Shown: piece by piece, positions 9,574-17,125 of the stretch
Layout of the letters: each line of letters starts with the position of its first letter
How positions within the stretch are numbered: the stretch's first letter is position 1
Assembly: GCF_000468755.1 (NCBI RefSeq)
Contig: NZ_AWEZ01000061.1
Span: 1-64,000, forward strand
DNA from: Olsenella profusa F0195
Lineage (GTDB): Bacteria > Actinomycetota > Coriobacteriia > Coriobacteriales > Atopobiaceae
Reading direction: 5' to 3'
DNA: 64,000 bases
Translations under genes and position numbers: made by a program
The notes under the pieces: model-generated
Database searches by the model: none
What the model was told of the DNA's origin: nothing
Seen by the model: only the letters and a program-made list of their open reading frames with translations

Positions 9574-10744
9574 TAACCATCACTGCCCTTGTTGTTGAGT
9601 CACGTGAAATCCTCCCGCCTATGCAAGAATCCGTAAGTTCAGAGAACGCATCGCAGTAGTATGAGGTGAGCCTTTTTGCCACCCTGTGAATGTCATACTT
9701 CTCGTAAGAGCTGGCATTAGCACTGCGATTCCGCAGGATATTGTCGTTGGACAATAGATTCGATATGCTCGCCATCCATTCGTCTACTCCTCGATCAATT
9801 GGTAAGGCTATGTATCTTTCAGATAGAATAGCTTCACCCGGTATGCGATTAGAAATAAGACAAGGCAATCCTGCACACTGTGCTTCCAATAGAGCAAGCC
9901 CAAAACCCTCATAGAGTGAAGGAAAGGCAAATACATCCATTGCTTGATATATATCTGCCACATCCTCACGCTGCCCCAAAAATAGAACATCCTTTTCCAC
10001 ACCAAGCTGTAACGCCAGATGTTGCAGATTTGCTTGCAGCGCACCAGAACCAACAAAAAGCATTTTGGCATCGATGCCCTGCTTGAGTAGGCCCTGGAGC
10101 AGATAGAGAAGGAACCGTTGGTTCTTTGTCTTAACAAGTCGGCCAACATTGCCAATCACAAAATTCGATTGCTTGAGCCCCAGCTCTTCTCTCAATCGTA
10201 TTCTTGTGCCATAGTTGTAGGCAAATCTGTCTATCTCAATGGCGTTTGGCACTACTGCAAAGGAAGCAGTATCACCAAATAGCCATTTGCCTGCATCACC
10301 ACTGCAAGCAAATCGTTGTGTCGGATAAACATTTGCAAACATGCGAAACATATGCTTCACGATATTTCGTGAGAATTCCCCTCTGCCCATAGTCGCATGT
10401 GAATGCGCGATCCGCACGGGCACACCAGCGCGCTTGGCAGCTCGCAGCGAGAACACCGAGAGCGTGTTCAGATGGGCGTGCACGATTCGGTAGCCCTCAT
10501 CCCTAAAGAGCCGCTCTAAAGAGCGTGAGTTCGCCGGCTGCCTTTGGTACGGCGGTACCGTGATCACACGTCCGCCCAATGACTCTATCTCGCTCTGCGG
10601 ACACAGCTGGGAATCCTCGTCCACAATGAAGTCAAACTGCACGCGCGTGCGGTCGATGTGCCGGTAGTAGTTCATGACGACGGCCTCTACGCCGCCGCCG
10701 TTCATCTTGCCCATGACCTGTGCGACGCGGATGGGTGCTTCCAT
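9563..10744 (-). CDS. Glycosyltransferase family 4 (EpsF-like), possibly mosaic
   Basis: The 393-residue protein starts with V-A-Q-V-M-G-K-M-N-G-G-G-V-E-A (about residues 7-21), the EpsF/CpsG-type glycine loop, and has the E-x7-E motif in Y-E-G-F-G-L-A-L-L-E-A-Q near residue 285. ATG 10744 fits the family start; a longer frame to 10879 would run deep into the sugar transferase gene. The first 300 bp are GC-rich like the conserved operon head, while the rest is AT-rich like the glycan-specific genes, which suggests a recombination joint inside the gene. It follows the sugar transferase stop by four bases. Confidence 0.85.
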   Translation of the reverse strand: MEAPIRVAQVMGKMNGGGVEAVVMNYYRHIDRTRVQFDFIVDEDSQLCPQSEIESLGGRVITVPPYQRQPANSRSLERLFRDEGYRIVHAHLNTLSVFSLRAAKRAGVPVRIAHSHATMGRGEFSRNIVKHMFRMFANVYPTQRFACSGDAGKWLFGDTASFAVVPNAIEIDRFAYNYGTRIRLREELGLKQSNFVIGNVGRLVKTKNQRFLLYLLQGLLKQGIDAKMLFVGSGALQANLQHLALQLGVEKDVLFLGQREDVADIYQAMDVFAFPSLYEGFGLALLEAQCAGLPCLISNRIPGEAILSERYIALPIDRGVDEWMASISNLLSNDNILRNRSANASSYEKYDIHRVAKRLTSYYCDAFSELTDSCIGGRISRDSTTRAVMVSDQ

Positions 10745-10748
10745 GGCG

Positions 10749-11651
10749 CTAGCAGCCCGTCCCGTTTCCCATGGCCCCAAACGTGCGGAAGAACACCTCA
10801 GCGTCCAACCCCAGCGAGGCATGCTCCACGTAGTACAGCTCCAGCTTCTGACGCTCGCCGGTCTCGTAGGTAGCATCATTGCGGGCCATCACCTGCCACC
10901 AGCCCGTAATGCCGGGACGCATACTCACGAGCAGCTCGCCGTCATCGCCATACTGCTCCAGCTCCTCCGTCACGATGGGGCGCACGCCAATCACGCTCAT
11001 CTGGCCCACGAGCACGTTCAGGAACTGCGGCAGCTCGTCGATGGACAGCCTGCGGATGACCCTGCCCACCGGTGTGATGCGCGGGTCGTCCTCCACCTTG
11101 CGCTCGAACTGCCACTGCGCCAGCTGCTCGGCGCTCAGGTACTTCTCCACGTCGTCCGCATCGCGAACCATCGAACGGAACTTGAGCACGCCCAGCGGCC
11201 TGCCATCGCGCCCCACACGATGGTCCACGTAGATGGGCGATCCCTTGGACTGCAGGGCGATCACCAAGCTCAGGACGAGTCCGGGCACCAGTGCCACGGC
11301 CAGCACGATGAGGGAGAAGGCCACGTCAAACGCGCGCTTGACGAAGCGGAACAGGTAGCGCTCGCGGTTGCGCGCCATGACGGCCGCACGATACGCGGGC
11401 GTATAGGCCTCTCCCTCGGATGCAGGGACGTACGTGGAGGGCGTCAGCAACGCGCCGATGCCCCTCGAACCGGAGCGGTCGGACACAAGCCCCAGTGAGG
11501 GCCACGAGGAGGTGGAAGTGGCGGCGCTTCCCGTCTCGTCGACAACCGTGTCGAGAACATCAATCGCAGACACTGTTCGTCTTGCTCCCCTCGCGCAACA
11601 CGTCTCATGCGCCGATGGCGAGACATCGACCCGAGCAGGCCATCGGCTCAT
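10749..11651 (-). CDS. Initiating undecaprenyl-phosphate sugar phosphotransferase
   Basis: The C-terminal 200 residues form a bacterial sugar transferase domain: K-R-A-F-D-V at about 105-110, one hydrophobic helix at about 111-132, R-V-G-R-D-G-R and K-F-R-S-M at about 145-161, S-I-D-E-L-P-Q-F-L-N-V-L near 198, then R-P-G-I-T-G-W-W-Q. It attaches the first sugar phosphate to undecaprenyl phosphate. The 90 residues before the domain are Ser/Ala/Thr-rich and unlike the family, and no Shine-Dalgarno precedes ATG 11651; ATG 11378 (residue 92) is a possible alternative start. The N-terminal multi-helix part of WbaP-type enzymes is absent, as in EpsL/CpsE short forms. Confidence 0.85.
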   Translation of the reverse strand: MSRWPARVDVSPSAHETCCARGARRTVSAIDVLDTVVDETGSAATSTSSWPSLGLVSDRSGSRGIGALLTPSTYVPASEGEAYTPAYRAAVMARNRERYLFRFVKRAFDVAFSLIVLAVALVPGLVLSLVIALQSKGSPIYVDHRVGRDGRPLGVLKFRSMVRDADDVEKYLSAEQLAQWQFERKVEDDPRITPVGRVIRRLSIDELPQFLNVLVGQMSVIGVRPIVTEELEQYGDDGELLVSMRPGITGWWQVMARNDATYETGERQKLELYYVEHASLGLDAEVFFRTFGAMGNGTGC

Positions 11652-11792
11652 GAGAAGATTGTTATCAGTAACCTATACGCTTCTATAGATACTTAAATAC
11701 AATCTAACAGAAAGCGAACGGGCTGGTCGCACATTCAAAAACAAAGTGAAAAACTTCCCGGCGCCCGGGAGCTGCCGGTGGGCTGGCCCGGC
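11652..11792. promoter_or_regulatory. AT-rich gap between CpsB and the sugar transferase gene
   Basis: Positions 11655-11760 are strongly AT-rich against GC-rich flanks and lie just upstream of the sugar transferase start. A minus-strand promoter for the biosynthetic half of the operon would fit here. I do not see a clean -35/-10 pair; TATAGA- and TATAGG-like hexamers occur but with poor spacing. Confidence 0.3.
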
Positions 11793-12449
11793 CTAGTCCC
11801 TGAGCAGGCTGGAATACCTCTTCCAGGCGCGTGCGAAGGAGGCATAGTGCCTCACGACATGGGCGTCACTGGCAAGATAGCTGTAGAGTCCGGCCTTGAG
11901 CATACGCTTTGCCGGGCCCTTCTCCGCACCCAGGCGCCCCCCGGTGACGAAGTCCGTGGACGCCTGCAGCTTGCAGCCCATGCGCACGAGCTCCTCCGCC
12001 AGCCCCATGTCCCTCTGGATGGCCCTGTAGCGCTCCGGGTGGGCGATGATCACCTGGTAGCCCATGCCCTGCAGCTCGAAGATCGTGCGCTCGTAGTCCC
12101 CAAAGCGGCTGGGGCTCGCATTGACGGAGAGCTCCAGCAGAAACTCGTCCGAGCCATCCACGTGCAGGCTTTGTGCCCAGCCCATGCCCAGCTCCATGAG
12201 CTTGCGATGGTTGACCTCGAAGCCCATCTGCAGCGGCATGGCGATGCCCCGCGCCGCGGCGGCATCCCGCAACGTGTGGAAGGCCTCCCACATGACGTCG
12301 AAGTCGAAGTAGGGGTCGCGGCAGTGCGGCGTGCAGGTGACGGACGTTATGCCCGCCTCCTGGGCCGCCTGCAGCATGGCCAGGGAGTGCTCGAGGTCGG
12401 GCGCGCCATCGTCCACGCCGGGCAGTATGTGGCAGTGGAGGTCGCGCAC
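11793..12449 (-). CDS. CpsB/YwqE-type tyrosine-protein phosphatase (PHP domain)
   Basis: The 218-residue protein has PHP metal-binding motifs: D-L-H-C-H-I-L-P at residues 3-10, G-V-D-D-G-A near 11-16, C-T-P-H near 38-41, an I-I-A-H-P-E-R-Y segment near 138 and a final S-D-A-H near 195. CpsB enzymes dephosphorylate the CpsD tyrosine kinase and tune polymer length. GTG 12449 lies three bases after the CpsD stop and puts the first metal motif at the N terminus, as in homologs; no in-frame ATG fits better. The order C-D-B is a rearrangement of the streptococcal A-B-C-D order. Confidence 0.9.
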   Translation of the reverse strand: MRDLHCHILPGVDDGAPDLEHSLAMLQAAQEAGITSVTCTPHCRDPYFDFDVMWEAFHTLRDAAAARGIAMPLQMGFEVNHRKLMELGMGWAQSLHVDGSDEFLLELSVNASPSRFGDYERTIFELQGMGYQVIIAHPERYRAIQRDMGLAEELVRMGCKLQASTDFVTGGRLGAEKGPAKRMLKAGLYSYLASDAHVVRHYASFARAWKRYSSLLRD

Positions 12450-12452
12450 AGG

Positions 12453-13397
12453 CTAGCCCTCGGGACGTTCCGCGCGTACCTGGGGAGCCACCCCCCTGCC
12501 ATGGGCGACCGCATGGACATGGCGGGCCGATTGCACGGGTTGCACGCCAACGGCACCACGGGCCGGCGCGGCCTGCGGACGCTGGGCACGTGCGGGGGCT
12601 GCGGTGGGGCGCTGGGCCTGGGGCTTGGGCTGGGACGCGCGGGGGGCAGGCCGTGCCGCGGGGCGGGCGGGCTCCATCACGGGCCCCTCGGCCTGGGCGG
12701 CGCCCGTGCCCTCCTTGTAGTAGCTCTCGTAGTAGTAGCCCGAGCCCCTCGTCTCGCAGCCATTCATGATGACACCGGCAAAGTTGCAGCCCGCCTGGCG
12801 CAGCTGCGTTGCCGCGCTCGCCACGTCCCCACGCTTGGCGAAGCGCTCGCGCACCACCATGAACACGGCGTCCACCATGGTCCCCAGCACGGCGGCGTCC
12901 ACGAAGGCGTCCACCGGGGGCGTGTCGAAGATCACGTAGTCGTAGGTCTGCCCCATCTGCTGCAGCAGCGCCGCGAAGTGCCTGGAGCCCAGCAGGTCCG
13001 AGGGGTTGGGGATGTGGGGCTCCGCGTCCAGAAAGTGGAGGTTCTTGGTCTTGGTGCCGATGACCGCCTGCCTGAGGGGAACCTGTCCCGAGAGCACCGA
13101 GTAGATGCCATGGCGCGCGTGGACGTCGAGCACGGCGGCCAGGGAGCGTCGGCGCATGTCGCACTCCACGAGCAGCACGCCCTTGCCCGACGTGGCGATG
13201 GCACTCGCGAGGTTGGAGGCGACGAAGGTCTTGCCCTCGTTAGGCACGGATGAGGTGACGACGATGGTCTTGATGGGATGGTCCACGCTCATGAAGCGGA
13301 TGTTGGCGAGCAGCGTCTTGGAGGCGTTGAGCACCGACTGCATCGCACGGTCCATCGACTTGGCGGTGCGACCGTTGGAAGCTGGGGCAAAGGGCAT
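12453..13397 (-). CDS. CpsD-type bacterial tyrosine autokinase
   Basis: This 314-residue BY-kinase has Walker A in S-S-V-P-N-E-G-K-T (49-57), Walker A' in V-E-C-D-M-R-R-R (77-84) and Walker B in V-I-F-D-T-P-P (155-161). A tyrosine cluster at 221-227 (Y-Y-Y-E-S-Y-Y) is the likely autophosphorylation site. Unlike short streptococcal CpsD, about 75 Pro/Ala/Gln-rich residues follow the cluster (roughly 238-314). It would work with the membrane adaptor CpsC just upstream, two bases away, and be reversed by CpsB just downstream. Confidence 0.9.
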   Translation of the reverse strand: MPFAPASNGRTAKSMDRAMQSVLNASKTLLANIRFMSVDHPIKTIVVTSSVPNEGKTFVASNLASAIATSGKGVLLVECDMRRRSLAAVLDVHARHGIYSVLSGQVPLRQAVIGTKTKNLHFLDAEPHIPNPSDLLGSRHFAALLQQMGQTYDYVIFDTPPVDAFVDAAVLGTMVDAVFMVVRERFAKRGDVASAATQLRQAGCNFAGVIMNGCETRGSGYYYESYYKEGTGAAQAEGPVMEPARPAARPAPRASQPKPQAQRPTAAPARAQRPQAAPARGAVGVQPVQSARHVHAVAHGRGVAPQVRAERPEG

Positions 13398-13399
13398 GG

Positions 13400-14053
13400 C
13401 TACGACCTCCCGAGGTTGGGGAAGTGGCCGATGACGGGCACGCCCAGGAGCTGCTCGGCCTCTTCGGAGCTCTTGACGCGCGTGTCGACGAGGTCCAGGA
13501 CGACCACGATGACCATGGATGCGAACAGGCCGACCAGCGCCCCCACGAGTGTGTAGAGCGCGCGGCGCGGACCCGAGGGCTCGGTGGGCACGCTGGCGTT
13601 GTCGATGACGTTGACGGACTCCACGCCCATGACCTGCTGCGCCACGCCAGACACGTGGCTCACGAAGGCGTTGGCGACGTCCGAGGCGGTCTGGGGGTCC
13701 GCACCCGTGACGGAGAGCGAGATGACGCGCGTGGTGGTGGAGCTGGTGACGTCCACCTTGTAGCCGCTCAGCGAGGGGAGGCCCAGGGACTGTGCCACGT
13801 CCTGCTCCACGCGATCCGACTTGATGAGGGTCGAGACGTCGTTGGTGAGCATCTGGCCGGCGGAGAGGTCGTTGTAGGCCGTGGCGTTCTTCCCGTCATC
13901 GCCCTGAGAGAGCACGTACATGCTGGTGGTTGCCGTGTACTGGTCGGGCATGATGCGCACGGCCACGCCCGTGACGAGCGTTGCCGCCACGGTGAGCGCA
14001 ACCACGAACGTCCAGTGCTTGCGCAGGAGGCCAAAGAATTCGAGCAGGGTCAT
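13400..14053 (-). CDS. CpsC/Wzz-type chain-length and kinase-activating membrane protein
   Basis: The 217-residue protein has a helix at about residues 15-37 and a second at about 173-197, with an outward-facing middle part, the Wzz architecture. The cytoplasmic C terminus after the second helix (D-L-V-D-T-R-V-K-S-S-E-E) is the part that usually contacts the tyrosine kinase. ATG 14053 was chosen because the family begins within a few residues of the first helix (T-L-L-E-F-F-G-L-L-R); the frame extends to 14134 without family features. It heads the operon. Confidence 0.85.
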   Translation of the reverse strand: MTLLEFFGLLRKHWTFVVALTVAATLVTGVAVRIMPDQYTATTSMYVLSQGDDGKNATAYNDLSAGQMLTNDVSTLIKSDRVEQDVAQSLGLPSLSGYKVDVTSSTTTRVISLSVTGADPQTASDVANAFVSHVSGVAQQVMGVESVNVIDNASVPTEPSGPRRALYTLVGALVGLFASMVIVVVLDLVDTRVKSSEEAEQLLGVPVIGHFPNLGRS

Positions 14054-14308
14054 CTGTGTTCGCTTTCCGTATGTTCGCTCGGTGGTGGTGAGGCACAGCA
14101 CGACGTGCCATAAGCCTTGACCAGTATCCCACACCTGGATGGATACAGATATAATTCATGTACATAAATGCTTTCTACATGTTGTTGAAGGTGGGTGACG
14201 GCTGGCTCGCGCCGCTCCTGCGCGCTGCCGCTTTCCCTGCTCTCCTCTACTCCCCGCGCTCGCCCTGCTCTCTCCCGCTCCCCACTCCCTTCCGCTCCCC
14301 CGCCTTCC
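14054..14308. promoter_or_regulatory. Upstream region of the polysaccharide operon, ending in a pyrimidine-rich tract
   Basis: Positions 14135-14190 are AT-rich and lie 80-140 bp upstream of cpsC, the obvious place for the operon promoter on the minus strand; GAATTATATC at about 14148-14157 (minus) is -10-like but I cannot assign a -35. From 14231 to 14308 the plus strand is almost all C and T. No coding frame here looks real. Confidence 0.4.
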
Positions 14309-14482
14309 AATCGTGCGAGGTTTCCCACGAGTCATGCGAGGGCGTACACGTATCGTGCGAGGTTTTCTCGCCGAGAATGTCTCGTGTGCTGACTAGAGTC
14401 CGCATGCGAGACGAAATCGGCCAAAAAACCTCGCACGATTGAGATGGAACCTCGCACGGTCGACATGAGACCTCGCACGACC
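14309..14482 (+). repeat. Family A modular palindromic repeat, copy A1
   Basis: Three direct units of TCGTGCGAGG type start at 14311, 14332 and 14353. The apex is an imperfect palindrome (GTCTCGTGTGCTGACT facing AGTCCGCATGCGAGAC, about 14378-14412). Three inverted units (CCTCGCACG) follow at about 14428, 14450 and 14471. The whole can fold into one long hairpin from 14353 to 14439. It lies upstream of the DUF559-like gene; sister copies are at 15901 and 16946. Confidence 0.85.
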
Positions 14483-14755
14483 AAGGAGACCACAAAGAGG
14501 CAGCAAGATGGCGACAGGGAGGCGAAACGCCTGAGGCGCCAACAAAGCAAGCAGCTCTTCATAGAGCCTCCACGCGCATCATTCCCGTGTGCCCTTCCTG
14601 AAAATACACTCAATAGACATCGCTGGTGAACACCCTTGTGACCCTGATAGAAAACTGCTGTGATTTAAGAAACTAGCAGGTAGACATACTCAAAGGGACG
14701 TACCACCTACCAGAGCGTATGATGGGTCCCATCCCTGCGACAGACGGAGGCAGGC
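14483..14755. other. Leader between repeat A1 and the DUF559-like gene
   Basis: These 270 bases hold no supported frame. They are of mixed composition, with an AT-richer patch at 14595-14690 that could carry the promoter of the gene starting at 14756, which has GGAGG five bases upstream of its ATG. No clear -35/-10 pair was found. Confidence 0.3.
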
Positions 14756-15868
14756 ATGGAACTCTTCCTCACGGGACCAACGGCATTGGCGGTCATTCGC
14801 GCCGCGCGCCGTCCAAACGGACCAATCCTCGAACCATGCGACCGACGCCGACCCAGCACCTTTGCCCGGCTGCCATTTCCCGCAGAGAGAATCGGCTGGC
14901 TTCTGGACGGCGGTATGTCGCGTGTCGACGAGCGGCATCCCCTGCACCTGCTCGTGCCACGAGCGGACGCTCGGCGCATACCGCGCGCCATCCTCTGCCA
15001 TGTCTGTGCGCGCACGCTTCCGGTTGGGTCGTTCCTGCGCATGCGCATGGACCCACAGAGCCTTGACGCGTGCGACCTCCCCTCCGACCTGCAGATTTTT
15101 GTTGAAGCACCCGCTTTGTGCATGGTGCACATGTCCCAACTGCTGCACGGCTCCGCCCGAATCAGAACCCGCGATGAATACCTTGCATTCGCACGGCTGG
15201 CCAGGCTTGCGGGAGAGCTCTGTGGAACATATGCACGCAGTCCCGAGAACTCCACCATTGGGTCCATGACATGGAATGTCCAACCTGTCCTCTCGGCTGA
15301 CGATCTGAAAGGATATCTGGCAGAAATCTCGCACATGCAGGGTCTCCCACTCATGCGCGTTGTCGCCACGGTGACGGGAGACGGACATGCCTCCCCTATG
15401 GAAACGCTCTGGCATCTTGTGTTCACGTGCCCCACCAGCTTGGGTGGCATCGAGCTTGGCGAGATACGTGAGAACGAACCGCTGGGTATACCTAGGCATC
15501 TTGTCCATCGTCTCGCGCATAGCAGCATGAGACCGGACTTCTTCTGGCCACGCCTGCAGGTGGCTGTCGAATACCAGGGAGAGGCCTTCCACGGCTCCGC
15601 GCCTGGACACCAGACGCTCGTAGAGGACAGCAATCGCATTCAGGATTATGCGGCATTGGGCATAACGTGCCTCACCATCACATATGAGGACACGAGAACC
15701 ACAGCCGCAATGGAACGCTGCATCGAGCGCATCCTTATCGCGGCGGAACGCAGGGTAGGAAGGACAGCGGTGGCGCGCTCACGCGCCGCCCTCAAGGATG
15801 ACCTGGGTCGACGACGTCGCTCACTGCTGATTGCCACTCTCTGCCCCTCGTCTCGGTGCATCTCCTAG
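14756..15868 (+). CDS. Hypothetical protein with a C-terminal DUF559/VSR-like endonuclease-fold domain
   Basis: The 370-residue protein is unknown over its first 250 residues. At about 258-310 it shows R-P-D-F-F-W-P, then V-A-V-E-Y-Q-G-E-A-F-H, then D-S-N-R-I-Q-D-Y-A-A-L-G-I-T-C-L-T-I, the pattern of DUF559 and very-short-patch-repair-like PD-(D/E)XK domains (D...E-x-D/Q-G..H...R...L..G). Here Q replaces the usual D after E-x, so activity is uncertain. Start ATG 14756 has a GGAGG site. It lies between repeats A1 and A2 beside a macrodomain gene, an accessory-island setting; a nucleic-acid defence role is an inference. Confidence 0.65.
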   Translation: MELFLTGPTALAVIRAARRPNGPILEPCDRRRPSTFARLPFPAERIGWLLDGGMSRVDERHPLHLLVPRADARRIPRAILCHVCARTLPVGSFLRMRMDPQSLDACDLPSDLQIFVEAPALCMVHMSQLLHGSARIRTRDEYLAFARLARLAGELCGTYARSPENSTIGSMTWNVQPVLSADDLKGYLAEISHMQGLPLMRVVATVTGDGHASPMETLWHLVFTCPTSLGGIELGEIRENEPLGIPRHLVHRLAHSSMRPDFFWPRLQVAVEYQGEAFHGSAPGHQTLVEDSNRIQDYAALGITCLTITYEDTRTTAAMERCIERILIAAERRVGRTAVARSRAALKDDLGRRRRSLLIATLCPSSRCIS

Positions 15869-15900
15869 CGTACTGGCGATATATTGTGCTGCACTCCTTG

Positions 15901-16052
15901 GCCGTGCGAGGTTTTGCATAGGCCGTGCGAGGTCGTACACGGATCGTGCGAGGTTTTTTCGCCGAAAACGTCTCGCGTGCGGACTCTAGTCAGCACGCGA
16001 GACGAAATCGACCGAAAAACCTCGCACGATTGAGATGGAACCTCGCACGACC
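15901..16052 (+). repeat. Family A modular palindromic repeat, copy A2
   Basis: Direct units begin at about 15902, 15922 and 15944; the apex GTCTCGCGTGCGGACT faces AGTCAGCACGCGAGAC over about 15970-16003, a nearly perfect 16-bp stem; inverted units CCTCGCACGA follow at 16020 and 16041. It starts 33 bp after the DUF559-like stop and ends 72 bp before the macrodomain start, in the same orientation as A1 and A3. Confidence 0.85.
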
Positions 16053-16123
16053 AAAAGGGACAGGGAAGGAAGACCTCAAGAGAGGTAGTCTAGGAACACG
16101 GACCAAGGCGGAGGGGGCGGTGC

Positions 16124-16933
16124 ATGGACGAGCGGGAGACCATAGTGACGCTGCGGCGGTTGGTGGACATCCTCGCCGAGGAGCGCGGCCGGAAGCGCAC
16201 GAGCGGCGACGACCGAGATGAGCTCTGGGACGAGTTTCGCGCCTATGTGAACACGCGACAGCCCACACCCGCCACGCAGGAGTTCCTCTCGTTGCAGGAC
16301 GCGCTGCTCACGAGCGAGATAGCGCGCAAGGGCATCATGCGGGTGGAGGACACCGAGCCTTCCCCCGCCGACGGTCGGCTGCGCCTGTGGCAGGGCGACA
16401 TCACCTGCCTGGCCGCCGACGCCATCGTCAACGCCGCCAACACGCAGATGCTGGGCTGCTGGGTGCCCGGCCATCACTGCATCGACAACGCCATCCACAC
16501 CTATGCCGGCGTGCAACTGCGCCTGGCGTGCGCAAAGCTCATGCAGAGGCAGGGCCACGACGAGCCGACCGGTCACGCCAAGGTGACGCCCGCCTTCAAT
16601 CTGCCCGCGCGCTACGTGCTGCACACAGTGGGTCCCATCTATGCCGGGCGCCCCTCTCCCCGACAGGACCTGCAGCTGACGGACTGCTACCGGAGCTGCC
16701 TCGACGCGGCAGAGGAGCTGGGACTTACGTCCGTGGCGTTCTGCTGCATCAGCACGGGCGTGTTCGGCTTTCCGCAGGAGCACGCCGCGCGCATTGCCGT
16801 GGACACCGTGCGCTCGTGGCTCGATGAGCAGGGCAGTGGCATGACCGTGGTGTTCAACACGTTCCTAGACGCGGACACGACCATCTACCAGCACATACTG
16901 GGGCTGGGATCCTCCGACGACGTCGCCAGCTAA
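16124..16933 (+). CDS. Zinc-dependent macrodomain protein-ADP-ribose hydrolase
   Basis: The 269-residue protein has a macrodomain from about residue 85 on: L-W-Q-G-D-I-T at 87-93, D-A-I-V-N-A-A-N-T at 99-107 (ADP-ribose binding), then G-C-W-V-P-G-H-H-C-I-D-N-A-I-H at 110-124, the insertion holding the Cys/His zinc ligands of the SAV0325/TarG-like class, and I-S-T-G-V-F-G-F-P near 208-216. It removes ADP-ribose from proteins. In Firmicutes such genes sit by a sirtuin and lipoylation genes; none is present here. It is bracketed by repeats A2 and A3. Confidence 0.88.
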   Translation: MDERETIVTLRRLVDILAEERGRKRTSGDDRDELWDEFRAYVNTRQPTPATQEFLSLQDALLTSEIARKGIMRVEDTEPSPADGRLRLWQGDITCLAADAIVNAANTQMLGCWVPGHHCIDNAIHTYAGVQLRLACAKLMQRQGHDEPTGHAKVTPAFNLPARYVLHTVGPIYAGRPSPRQDLQLTDCYRSCLDAAEELGLTSVAFCCISTGVFGFPQEHAARIAVDTVRSWLDEQGSGMTVVFNTFLDADTTIYQHILGLGSSDDVAS

Positions 16934-16945
16934 TCCTCGCTTCGG

Positions 16946-17103
16946 TCGTGCGGGGTCTTACGCAGGCTGTGCGAGGTTTTCTCGCCCAGGGCGTCTCGCG
17001 TGCTGACTTCAGTCCGCACGCGAGGCGGAATCGATCGGAAAACCTCGCACAGCCGGCATGGAACCTAGCACAACCGGAGGCCGGGGTGGAACCCAGCGTA
17101 ACC
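16946..17103 (+). repeat. Family A modular palindromic repeat, copy A3
   Basis: Starts 13 bp after the macrodomain stop and ends 23 bp before the uvrB 3' end. Direct units at 16946 and 16966, apex GTCTCGCGTGCTGACT facing AGTCCGCACGCGAGGC at about 16993-17026, then inverted units at 17042, 17061 and 17090, the outer ones degenerate (CCTAGCACAACC, CCCAGCGTAACC). It could also act as a terminator between convergent genes. Confidence 0.85.
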
Positions 17104-17125
17104 AACCATGCCCGGCAGACACTAC

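Noticed and set aside
14100-14190. Perfect TATAAT on the plus strand near 14150
   Set aside because: There is no -35 hexamer at 16-18 bp spacing, and no plus-strand gene follows closely.
14309-17103. Family A repeats as integron attC sites
   Set aside because: The gene-plus-palindrome order is similar, but the GTTRRRY/RYYYAAC core sites are not at the ends and no integrase is seen. Kept only as an analogy.
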